Origin: Pontiella desulfatans
GTDB taxonomy: Bacteria; Verrucomicrobiota; Kiritimatiellia; Kiritimatiellales; Pontiellaceae
Length of the DNA stretch: 64,000 bases
Direction of reading: 5' to 3'
NCBI RefSeq assembly: GCF_900890425.1
Contig: NZ_CAAHFG010000002.1
Coordinates: 620,001-684,000, forward strand
Part shown: in pieces, positions 51,767-60,400 of the stretch
How positions within the stretch are numbered: the stretch's first letter is position 1
Layout of the letters: each line of letters opens with the position of its first letter
Notes under the pieces: generated by a model
The model's input: only the letters and a program-made list of their open reading frames with translations
Database searches by the model: none
Told to the model about the DNA's origin: nothing
Position numbers and translations under genes: made by a program

Positions 51767-53967
51767 TATTCCTGCCCCTCTTCCGTTTCCGCATCCGCCT
51801 CGGTTGCATCCGTTGCGTCGTCGTCGCCGAGGTTGTAGAGGGAGCGGATGTTCTTTTCGCGGAGTGCGCCGAGGATCTTGTTTTCGAAGGTCCGGGTGAG
51901 CTTGTCGGTTTCATCGCGCGAGTCGACGACGTGCGGCGTCATGATCATCAGGATTTCGGAGCCGACCCGGACGGTCTTGGTGCGCCCGAACAACCAGCCG
52001 ATGTAGGGGATCTGGCTGAGGAAGGGGACGCCGGTGCGCACCTTCTGGTCGTTGCGTTGGATGAGGCCGCCGAGCACGAGGGTCTGGCCGTCTTCGACCT
52101 GGAGGTTGGAGCGCAGCTCGCGGGTGTAGAACTTGGGCGCTTCGTCGTCGATGGTTTCCGGATTGATGGAGCGGAGGGTTTGCTCCAGGTCCAGGGTGAC
52201 CATGCGGTGGTCGTCGATCTTGGGCGTGACCTTCAGGGTGATCTTGGCATCGCGGTAGTCGTAGGAAAAGTTTTCCTTGCCGGCGTCGGTCACGCTGCTC
52301 TGCTGGATCGGCACCTCTTCGCCGAAGGAGATTTCGGCTTCCATGCCGTCGCGGGTGAGCACGGTTGGGGAGGAGAGCACCTGGAGCCGGTCGTCGTCCT
52401 GCGCGGCGTGGATGAGGGCAAGCGAATCGTCGCTCTTGTTGAAGAGGTAGGAGAGTCCGTCGGCGGCCGATTTGATGGAGGCTTCGGCGGTGGTGAGTTC
52501 GTCGAGATCGAGGCTCGCCATTTGGGCGCCGGAATGGCTCGGGTTGCCTTGGCCCAGGATGGCCCACTCGACGCCGAACTCGAGGCTTTCATCGAGCGTG
52601 ACCTCGACGAGCACGGTTTCGATCAGCACCTGGCGGCGCGAGCGGTCGAGCTCTTCGATGGTTTCGGCGATCTGCCGCTGCATGTCGGCGGGGGCGTTGA
52701 CGATGAGGGTGTTGGTGTCTTCGTCGGACAGGACGATGACCTCCTCGTTGACGGTGGTTCCGGCGGCATCGCCGGTTGCGGGGGCCGCAGGCGTTGCGGT
52801 GGCGGTTTGCGTCTTGGCGGCGTTGCCCGCTTTATTCTTGCTGTTCGCGGCGGTGGTCTGCGCGGCGGACTCCTTCGTTGCACTCTTGCCGAGTTCCTTC
52901 TGCAGATCGAGGGTTTGCTGGTAGAGGCTGGAATAGAGGTTGTCGAGGGTCTTGGCGATGGTTTCGGCCTCGATCACCTTCAGTCGGTATATTTTGGTGA
53001 CGCGCTCGTTCTGGCCGTCGGAGCGGTCGAGCATCTTGATCCAGCGTTCGATCTCGGGGGCCATCGCCGTGGTGGCGTTGTGGGCGACCACCATGTTGAG
53101 GCGGGCGACCGCGAAAAACTGGACGGCGGAGCCGTCGTGGCCCGTTCGGCGGTAGAAGACGCTGGAGAGCTCCTCGGCCACATCCGAGGCATCGGCCACT
53201 TCCAAGACGTGCTGCACCATCACCGAGGCCGGGACATCGACGATCTTGAGCAAGTCGTTCATCTGGTCCAGGTAGGCGCGGGTGCCCATCACGATCAGGA
53301 CGCCGGAATCCTCCATCCCGAAAATGTTCTTGGTCTTTCCGCTGAAGTTGTTGAGGAAGGTTTGCGCGGTGGTGGCATCGATGTTCTTCAAGCGGATCAC
53401 GCCGATGACCGGCTTGCCGTCGGGGTATTCGGACTCCCGGTCCGCCTCGACGATCGGCCGGAGGTCGGACGGGGAGAAGACCCACACCCGGCCGCGTTCG
53501 ATGCGCTGCACGCCTGCGGTTTCAAGAAGGGCGTCGAACATTTCGAGCTTGTCTTCGCGCTCCCACTTCGTGACGTCGCCGGCGCGGATGCTGACCTCCT
53601 GCGAGACGTTGACGGAGGGGGAAATGATGAATTCCATCTGCAGGTCGCGGCAGAGCACCTCGATGCAATCCTTGAGGGTGATGTTTTCCCAGTTGACGGC
53701 GACATCCGAACCCGTTCCGGTTCCTGCGGTGCGCCCGCTCATGATGGCCGCATCGAGCGTGGCCTGGTCGGTGGCCTTCGCGCCGTCCTCCTGCGAGTTC
53801 ATCACACCGCCGGGCCGCATGCCCATCAAGCCGCCGGGCCGCATGCCGCCGGTGTTGCCGCCGCCCCGGCGTCCCGAGTTCTGTTGTTCATCCTGCGCCG
53901 GGACCACGGAGGCGCATCCGAGCACCGCCAACACTAAAACCGACTTCCATCCTGTTTTCCACTCCAT
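51766..53967 (-). CDS. gspD: Type II secretion secretin GspD
   Basis: 733 aa outer-membrane channel. ATG 53967 follows GAGGT; a TTG further up is unlikely. The signal VLAVLGCASVVPAQ could also be a lipoprotein signal (Cys in VLGC). A Gly/Met-rich stretch follows, then N-domains (VIRLKNIDATTAQTFLNNFS). An Ala/Thr-rich insert lies at about 365-415. The secretin core has VEVTLDESLEFGVEW, LSSPTVLTRDGMEAEISFGE, VPFLSQIPYIGWLFG and a conserved end. A charged C-terminal extension (EATDATEADAETEEGQE) might bind a pilotin. First gene of the operon. Confidence 0.95.
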   Translation of the reverse strand: MEWKTGWKSVLVLAVLGCASVVPAQDEQQNSGRRGGGNTGGMRPGGLMGMRPGGVMNSQEDGAKATDQATLDAAIMSGRTAGTGTGSDVAVNWENITLKDCIEVLCRDLQMEFIISPSVNVSQEVSIRAGDVTKWEREDKLEMFDALLETAGVQRIERGRVWVFSPSDLRPIVEADRESEYPDGKPVIGVIRLKNIDATTAQTFLNNFSGKTKNIFGMEDSGVLIVMGTRAYLDQMNDLLKIVDVPASVMVQHVLEVADASDVAEELSSVFYRRTGHDGSAVQFFAVARLNMVVAHNATTAMAPEIERWIKMLDRSDGQNERVTKIYRLKVIEAETIAKTLDNLYSSLYQQTLDLQKELGKSATKESAAQTTAANSKNKAGNAAKTQTATATPAAPATGDAAGTTVNEEVIVLSDEDTNTLIVNAPADMQRQIAETIEELDRSRRQVLIETVLVEVTLDESLEFGVEWAILGQGNPSHSGAQMASLDLDELTTAEASIKSAADGLSYLFNKSDDSLALIHAAQDDDRLQVLSSPTVLTRDGMEAEISFGEEVPIQQSSVTDAGKENFSYDYRDAKITLKVTPKIDDHRMVTLDLEQTLRSINPETIDDEAPKFYTRELRSNLQVEDGQTLVLGGLIQRNDQKVRTGVPFLSQIPYIGWLFGRTKTVRVGSEILMIMTPHVVDSRDETDKLTRTFENKILGALREKNIRSLYNLGDDDATDATEADAETEEGQE

Positions 53968-54072
53968 CCTGACTACCTCGCTGTTTTGGTGAAACAAATA
54001 TTTGTTCCATGCAAAACGGTCGGTCGGAATGGATATTGGAATGATTGTGGTTACTGTTCCGTAACCGCGGGC
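53968..54072 (-). promoter_or_regulatory. Leader of the type II secretion operon with two palindromes
   Basis: Holds a 14-bp perfect palindrome AACAAATATTTGTT (53993-54006) about 30 bases before the gspD ATG, and a perfect dyad GGTTAC-TGTTCC-GTAACC (54049-54066) beyond it. Neither has a T-tract. They could be protein-binding sites or, for the second, a weak hairpin after the upstream gene. No clear -35/-10 pair. Confidence 0.45.
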
Positions 54073-55341
54073 TTATTGATTGGCGATGCAGTAGAGCGCT
54101 TCGTTCGAGCGCAGGAAGATCTTGCCCCCGCTGATGGCGGCGCTGGCGTTGAAATCGCTCTCGTCCGAGTCGAAGCGGTTTTGCGCAAGGAGTTCGAAGC
54201 TTGGCTTGGCCGCCAGCACAAAGGTTCCGCTTTTACGGCTGGGGACATAAAGCTTGCCGTCGGCGAGGGTGGCCGATGCATAGAAGGCATTGCCGCTGCC
54301 GGCCTCGAGCTTTTCCTTGTAGACCAGCTCGCCGGTGTCGGCCTTCATGCAAAACGCCTCGCCCTTGTTGCCGATCCAGTAAAGGTGCCCCTCGTGTTCG
54401 ACCGCGGAAGGGACATAGGAGGAATCCCTGCTGCTCCAGAGCGTGTGTGTGCCGGTGGCATCGCCCTCGCCACCGGCGCGAAGGGCGACGGTGGTGATGC
54501 GCGGGTAGCCGCCGAAGACGTAGACCTTGTCCTTGATGGCGAGCAGGCTGGGGGAAATGTTGCCCTTCAGTTCCGTATCGATCCACCAGGTGCGTTTACC
54601 GGTTTCCGGATCGATCCCCCACACTTCGTTCGGTACGGCCATGACCAGTTCTTTTTTTCCGCCGGCAAGCTCGGCGAGGGCGGGGGTGCCGTAGGTGAGT
54701 TCGGTTTTGCCGGATTCGTATTTCCAGACCTCCTTGCCGGTTTTTTTATCCAGCGCATAGATGGTGCGGCTCTCTTCGGAGGCATTGACGATCAGCAGGT
54801 CGCCGTGGAGGATGGGGCTGGCGGCCGATCCCCAGCGGCGGTTGGCGGACGAGGTGCCGACATTCTTGCGCCAGGCTTCCTGCCCCTCCATGTCGAAGGC
54901 AATGACGCCGGTCTTTCCGCAGAAAACGAACACCCGCTCGCCGTCGCAGACCGGTGTGTGGCTGGCATAGCCGTGCTCCCTGAGCCAACCGCTCCAGGAA
55001 TCTTCCGCGGCGGTGGAGGGAATCTCTTTGCTCCAGCGTATTTCGCCGGTGTCGGGATGGATGCAAAGCAGGTGGCGCTTCAGGTTGTTCACATCGGCCG
55101 CGTTGTCCGCGCCGTAGCCGCTGTAGGAGGTGATGAAGAGCCGGTCGCCCACGACAATCGGGCTGGACGAACCCTGGCCGGGCAGGCGGAGCTTCCACTT
55201 GAGGTTTTGCGTTGCGCTCCATTGGGCCGGTAGTCCGGTTTCGTTGCTGACGCCCAGACCGCCGGGGCCGCGGAACCGGGGCCAGTCGCCCGCGAAGGTT
55301 GAGCCGGTTGCGAGCAATGCAAGAATCAGTAGCTTTTTCAT
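54073..55341 (-). CDS. Secreted PQQ-like beta-propeller protein
   Basis: 422 aa. Signal peptide LLILALLATGSTFA, then DWPRFRGPGGLGVS, the common start of planctomycete/verrucomicrobial PQQ-like repeat proteins. Repeated blades have forms like YALDKKTGKEVWKYESGK and GIDPETGKRTWW. No catalytic residues of quinoprotein dehydrogenases were identified, so it is more likely a structural or binding propeller than an enzyme. Three bases after the DUF1566/EF-hand gene and co-transcribed with it. Confidence 0.85.
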   Translation of the reverse strand: MKKLLILALLATGSTFAGDWPRFRGPGGLGVSNETGLPAQWSATQNLKWKLRLPGQGSSSPIVVGDRLFITSYSGYGADNAADVNNLKRHLLCIHPDTGEIRWSKEIPSTAAEDSWSGWLREHGYASHTPVCDGERVFVFCGKTGVIAFDMEGQEAWRKNVGTSSANRRWGSAASPILHGDLLIVNASEESRTIYALDKKTGKEVWKYESGKTELTYGTPALAELAGGKKELVMAVPNEVWGIDPETGKRTWWIDTELKGNISPSLLAIKDKVYVFGGYPRITTVALRAGGEGDATGTHTLWSSRDSSYVPSAVEHEGHLYWIGNKGEAFCMKADTGELVYKEKLEAGSGNAFYASATLADGKLYVPSRKSGTFVLAAKPSFELLAQNRFDSDESDFNASAAISGGKIFLRSNEALYCIANQ

Positions 55342-55344
55342 GGC

Positions 55345-56736
55345 TTATCTCCGTCGTTCGGGTGGCGGGCCGGTGGGGGCTTCGTTTTCGGAAAGGTATC
55401 CGTCGTTGTTCTTATCGAGCAGGATAAAATGCTCCATCGGCCCCCGAAATTCATCCTCGGAGACTTTGCCGTCGCCATTGCGGTCTTCGCGTTCCATGAA
55501 AGAGCCTCCGCTTCTCTGGCCGGTTTGCCGGGACTGCGACAGTTGTCCGCCGCGCCGCCCGCGTTTGGGTTCCTTGGCAACGGGGGGATCGATCTTTTCC
55601 ACGCCGCCGCGAACCAGGCGCACCATGTTGTCGATCCGGATCACATCGCCCTGCGGGCCGCGGCCTTCCGGGAATTGGGAGGCATCCCCGGTTTTCGGGT
55701 CGGAGCGTTGCGAGCCTGCGCCGTGGACATCCATCAGTTTCTTGTTGCCGTCGGGGCCCATCCAGCCGAGGGAGCGGCCGAACGCGAAATAGGTGGCGGT
55801 GTCGGAGCTACGGGTGCTGGCGTGCGTGCTGCTGCTCCAGTAGTGGGCGAAATCCTTCTTGCCGCCTTCGTTCTTGATTGCCGTTGACTCAAAGATTGGA
55901 TCAATGGCAGGGGAATCCGTGGTGTCGGGCGAGCGGGTGTAGTCGACAATGCTCTGCAGCTCTTTCGCATTCGGCAGGCGCCAGTCGGAATGCCCGGCGA
56001 ATTCCATGCCCTCGGCATATTCGAGAGCTGATGGCCAGTCCATGCCCTTGCCGCTGTCGGCCTGCATCCAGGTCAGGCCGGTGGCCGCGTCGGTAATGGT
56101 TCCGTCGCCGTTGTCCTTGAATTGGTTGACGCCGTAGTCGGGGTTGCCGCGGACGTAGAGGACGTAGAACAGCTTGTCGCCCCGGCGGCTCTTTATGGGA
56201 TAGCCCTTGATCCGCCCGTCGGCAAAGTTGACGCCGAACATCGTTTCATTTTTGCCCATGGTGGTGCTGACATACTTGGTGCCGGAGGCAAACTGGGAGT
56301 CGATGATGCGCTCGCCGTCCTCCTCTTTCCCGTAGGTGAAGTTGAAGATGGAATCATCGATGAAGGGTTTGAGGCCGGATTCGTCGCGGCTCATCGGGTC
56401 GGGGTCGAGACCATCGAGTTTGATCAGCGAATAGAGTTCCTTGATGGTGGGCAGGCGCCAGTCGCCATGGCCGCCGACCTTGCATTTGGGAGCGTTTTTC
56501 AGCGCGTCGGTATAGGTCATCTTGTCACCGGGATCCTTTGTCCACATCAGGCCGGTAACAAGGTCGGTAACGGTGCCGTCGCCGTTGTCTTTGTAGGACG
56601 GCGCGTTGGCGAGGTAGTGGGCGTCCTGCCCGGCATCTTCCCCGTAGGCCTGGGTTTGCCCGGTATCGACAATCGGGTAGGTGAGTGCAAAAGCACTGGA
56701 GGCGAAGGCGCTTGCTATCAACAGTAGACGTTTCAT
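55345..56736 (-). CDS. Secreted DUF1566 (Lcl-like) protein with EF-hands
   Basis: 463 aa. Signal peptide LLLIASAFASSAFA. Two DUF1566/Lcl C-type-lectin-like domains: KDNGDGTVTDLVTGLMWTKD with GDWRLPTIKELYSL, and KDNGDGTITDAATGLTWMQA with SDWRLPNAKELQSI. After a linker rich in Gln, Arg and Ser, two EF-hand loops close the protein (DRNGDGKVSEDE and DKNNDGYLSENE). DUF1566 domains occur in adhesins and glycan-binding proteins. Function of this pair with the propeller protein is unknown. Well separated (80 bases) from the small membrane protein upstream. Confidence 0.85.
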   Translation of the reverse strand: MKRLLLIASAFASSAFALTYPIVDTGQTQAYGEDAGQDAHYLANAPSYKDNGDGTVTDLVTGLMWTKDPGDKMTYTDALKNAPKCKVGGHGDWRLPTIKELYSLIKLDGLDPDPMSRDESGLKPFIDDSIFNFTYGKEEDGERIIDSQFASGTKYVSTTMGKNETMFGVNFADGRIKGYPIKSRRGDKLFYVLYVRGNPDYGVNQFKDNGDGTITDAATGLTWMQADSGKGMDWPSALEYAEGMEFAGHSDWRLPNAKELQSIVDYTRSPDTTDSPAIDPIFESTAIKNEGGKKDFAHYWSSSTHASTRSSDTATYFAFGRSLGWMGPDGNKKLMDVHGAGSQRSDPKTGDASQFPEGRGPQGDVIRIDNMVRLVRGGVEKIDPPVAKEPKRGRRGGQLSQSRQTGQRSGGSFMEREDRNGDGKVSEDEFRGPMEHFILLDKNNDGYLSENEAPTGPPPERRR

Positions 56737-56817
56737 GGGATGATCCTTTCTCGTTCGTTATAGCGAGCAAACGGTCGGACATCCACGCAAATTGCCCCGA
56801 ATTGGATTACAATGCTG

Positions 56818-57015
56818 TCATGTGCGAGGTGCGTTGTTCTTATGCGGTAGGAGAGCCAGGATGATGGCAAAGCATGCAAAGAGTGCGAGTCCGATGAGCA
56901 GGCCGATGAATCCGCCGCCGAGGGCTCCGACGATTCCGTCCCATTCGAGATGGCCGAGCCAGCCGCCGATCCCGATGCAGGCGGTCAGATAACAATAGAA
57001 CAGCCGCTTCTTCAT
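56818..57015 (-). CDS. Small membrane protein, unknown function
   Basis: 65 aa with two hydrophobic segments (YLTACIGIGGWLG and GFIGLLIGLALFACFAIILALL) and a positively charged end. The start overlaps the end of the DUF3592 gene (ATGA), which supports it as real and co-expressed. Not recognised beyond that. Confidence 0.6.
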   Translation of the reverse strand: MKKRLFYCYLTACIGIGGWLGHLEWDGIVGALGGGFIGLLIGLALFACFAIILALLPHKNNAPRT

Positions 57016-57476
57016 TCCGGGATTCCGGTTGTTGATGGTTCTTTTTTAGGGGCGCGCAATACGCTCAGACCCATCAGGATAAAAAACGCACCGGGGAGAA
57101 TGCCCACTAGCCAGGGGCCGAGGGCGCGCTGGGGGAAACGGTATTCGGCGGGATCGTCCGGGTTGATGAAAACGGCAATCGTTGCTCCGGGCGCATAGGT
57201 GGTTTCGGCCAGCTTATCCATCTGGCCCTTCGGCCCCGAGCTGCGGAAGCAGGTATAGGAATGAATGCTGTCGTCGATGTCCGCCCGGAATTGAATGCCG
57301 AGATTATAGTCGCTTCGGTTGCCGGCCAGTGTGACGTTGCAGGATTGCACAGTCGCTTCGATCTTCCGCCACCCGGCGGTTTCGCGCTGGTCGGCCAGCT
57401 GGTCCCAGCCGAGGAATTTGATCAGCGCAAAGCCGATCAAGAACCAGATGGCGGCATACTTGACGTTTTGTTTCAT
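57012..57476 (-). CDS. DUF3592-like membrane protein
   Basis: 154 aa. A membrane segment near each end (YAAIWFLIGFALIKFL, LGPWLVGILPGAFFILMGL) flanks an extracytoplasmic beta domain (WRKIEATVQSCNVTL, YAPGATIAVFINPDDPAEY), the layout of DUF3592 proteins. Function unknown. Located 24 bases after the giant lipoprotein gene. Confidence 0.75.
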   Translation of the reverse strand: MKQNVKYAAIWFLIGFALIKFLGWDQLADQRETAGWRKIEATVQSCNVTLAGNRSDYNLGIQFRADIDDSIHSYTCFRSSGPKGQMDKLAETTYAPGATIAVFINPDDPAEYRFPQRALGPWLVGILPGAFFILMGLSVLRAPKKEPSTTGIPE

Positions 57477-57499
57477 CGCGTTTAATTCAGCACACAGCG

Positions 57500-60400
57500 C
57501 TATTGGTAGAAACTCTTGTCTTTGAAAATTTTATTCTTCATGTCGCGTTCTCGTTGTTGCGCCTGCGCGGCTTTCCGTTGGGCTTCCGCGTTGTTTTTAT
57601 AATCGTTCCAGGAGGAGTTGCCCGACCCCCCGGCGGAGGCTGAACCCGACCAGCCGCCTTGCCAGCCGGCCCTAGTTGGTTCGCGATACTGCAGAGAGGC
57701 GTTCCACGCCTCATCCGCCCGGCGTCGTTCTTCAGCTTCGGCACGAGCGGCTGCGGCCGCCTGTGACGCTTTTCTTTCCGCCAACTCGGCGGCTTCTCCA
57801 ATCGATAAGGCGATCTGAGGATTTTTCCCGTTGCGAATGGCTTGTGCAAAGGCCTCAAAGCCTGCGCTTTTTGGATGTAACATTGCCAGACGCTTATATA
57901 TAGCGATTTTGTCCGTATCGTTATTCGATAACACTTCCGCTATCCGATAAGCACGGAATCGATTTTTTATCAACCATCCGTGCGGCATCTCTTCCAGGTG
58001 GCTCATGAGGTAGGAACTTGTAATTCGGTTTTCGGATGCATAGTAAAGATAAGGGGCCTCTTCCCGATTGGATTGGAACTTGGGAAGCAGCGCGTTCAGT
58101 AAATAGGGATCGACATCGGTATCCAAAAGATCTGATTTTTTGTGGGCCGCGAAGACGGCGTCGGAAAAGGTTTTCACCGCTGCGATTCGCTCATCCGTTG
58201 TTTTCGCGCGGCTCCACGAAGACTCGAGCGTTGAAGATGCAATCGCCCATGCCGCGTTCCTTTCTCGTTTCTTTTCAGCGGAATCACCTGCGCCGCCAAT
58301 GTATCGAACCAGTTTCTCGGGCCCGGCATACAGGGAACCTTTCCCGCTCACAACCACACGCTGATGGGGGGGGAATAAAGGATCAACTATGATCCGCCCT
58401 CCTCCTTCAAATGTAAAATGAGCTCCGTTATCCTTGGAGAGGTAGACCTCGCAACCGGGATCCGCGATTACCTTCCCATGGATCAAGTTGTTTTCGAGCA
58501 GCACCTTCCCGCCATTCTTAACGTGCAGGAAAACAAGATCCCCTTCCTGGGCGGCTTGCTTGTTTCCGTTTTCATTGATCTGCCGAATATTGCGCAGGAT
58601 GGCATAGGCGTCGTTGACCTCGATGGCCGCGGATACCTCTCGCCCCTTCCCGCGCGCCCACGTATGGGTATCTTCCTGTTTCAGGTTCAGGACGACATCG
58701 CTGATCATGGCCACTTTATAGGAGGGGCCAAAAACGCCGATACCTCCCCAATACCCCTTGTTGGGATCGGCGATGATATCAAACGTCGTTTTCGGCTCCG
58801 TCGCTTCCTTGTTCCCTTGGATGACAACGCCAGGGGTCACCTTGATGTTTTTGCTGGGATAGATCGAGTGGTGTTCACCTGCTGACAGCCGAACGAGTGT
58901 GCCGGCCGCATAGCGATATGCTACTTCCTTGACGGGCACCTCAACGGTTTTGGTCGTACGGGGTTCTTTGGGCGCGTGTGTGTTGAAGTATGGCCAGTCG
59001 ATGTCGGTGATGTCGTCCAACGTGGAATTAGTGCGCCGTGAACGCGCCAGCTCGTCAGGATCGGGTTTCGGTTCGACAAAGGCTACTTTGCCCGACGGGC
59101 CGAAATAGTTTGTGAAGGTTCCGATCACTTGGACCGGATCGTTCACCGGGTTCGCCGGATCAACGAACAGCCGCCCGCCGCCCTCGAATACGATCTGCGT
59201 TCCCGCCACGTTTGAAAGGAATACTTCGCAACCCGGCTCCGCAACGATCTTGCCATGGATCGTGCTGTTCTTGATGAGGACTTTGCCGCCATGCTTGACG
59301 TGCAGATATGCGAGCGCACCGGTGCTTCCCGCCTGCCGCACCTTTTCGTTGTCCGCTTGCTGGACGTGGTCCAAAATGAGCACAGCGTTTTCGACTTCGA
59401 TTGCCGCGGCCTGTTTCCCGGAGGGGATCGGAGACCCTGAAGCATCGATTTCCAAATTCCGGACGACAGTGGCCTGCCCGGAAGGGCCTTTGACGCGCAA
59501 AAGGTTTGGGAAGTCGCCGAAGTCGGTATGCGAGGTCAGTTTGGTGCCCGTGGTTTGACCTTCAATGATTTGTCCCGGCCGCAGGTTAACCCGGTCGGTC
59601 GCCGTTACGAATGAGCCATCTGAAAGGAGGAACCGTGTTCCCGCCTCCCCCTGGTAATAGAGCGTTGGGATCCTTTCGAGAGGCAGGCTTGCCGTTTTTG
59701 AAGAAACGGGTTCCCTTGGCGAGTTGGCATGGAAGGATGGGGGAGGGGCGTCGCCCTGCGTTGCGGTCTTGATGCCGGATCGCATGCTGAGAGGGATGAA
59801 GCCGCTACTTGAGATGGATGCCCCATTGATTGCAAATAAGGTGCTTTCTATATCATAGACAGCCACCTGCCTCGCGTTGACGCGGCAATCCGGTCCATCG
59901 AGTTGAATGCGATTCAGATGGATGTCCTCGAAAAAGGCCTGGCCGTTATCTTTTATGAAGAGACCGTTTTCTGCGGAAACACCCTTTCCGCGCATGACCA
60001 GTTTTCCCGAACCGCTTACCTGGATTCTATCATGAAGGCGTCCTTCGGAATGGTTCGCGATGAATAGCGTGTCCACATCAAGGGAATACCCGTTCACCTT
60101 GCAATCGTTTACCAGCCACACCTGCTCCGAATATTCCGAGGTTTTGTTTTTCTGTTGGAAAACGGTGAATTCGAAGTCGGTCAGTTCCAGCAGCCGGGGC
60201 CGCTGGGTGCCAGCATTCAGCGAAACCTTTCGTCCCTTAATGGTATTGACCAAACGTACACATGCGGATGAAGGGAGGGTTTGGGGGGCATACCTCCCGC
60301 TTTTCAGGGTTTCTCTCTGATCTTCGGGCATTCCCAAGGCAACCCGTTGCCCAGGCAGCGCCCTTGCATCGTAGTCCTTAAGATCCTGGATCAGGATCGG

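Noticed and set aside
50099-51838. 579-codon plus-strand open frame opposite gspE
   Set aside because: Mirror of the ATPase gene; Walker and zinc motifs are on the minus strand.
51559-53937. 792-codon plus-strand open frame opposite gspD
   Set aside because: Mirror of the secretin gene. No signal, start site or domain, and the minus strand carries the conserved secretin motifs.
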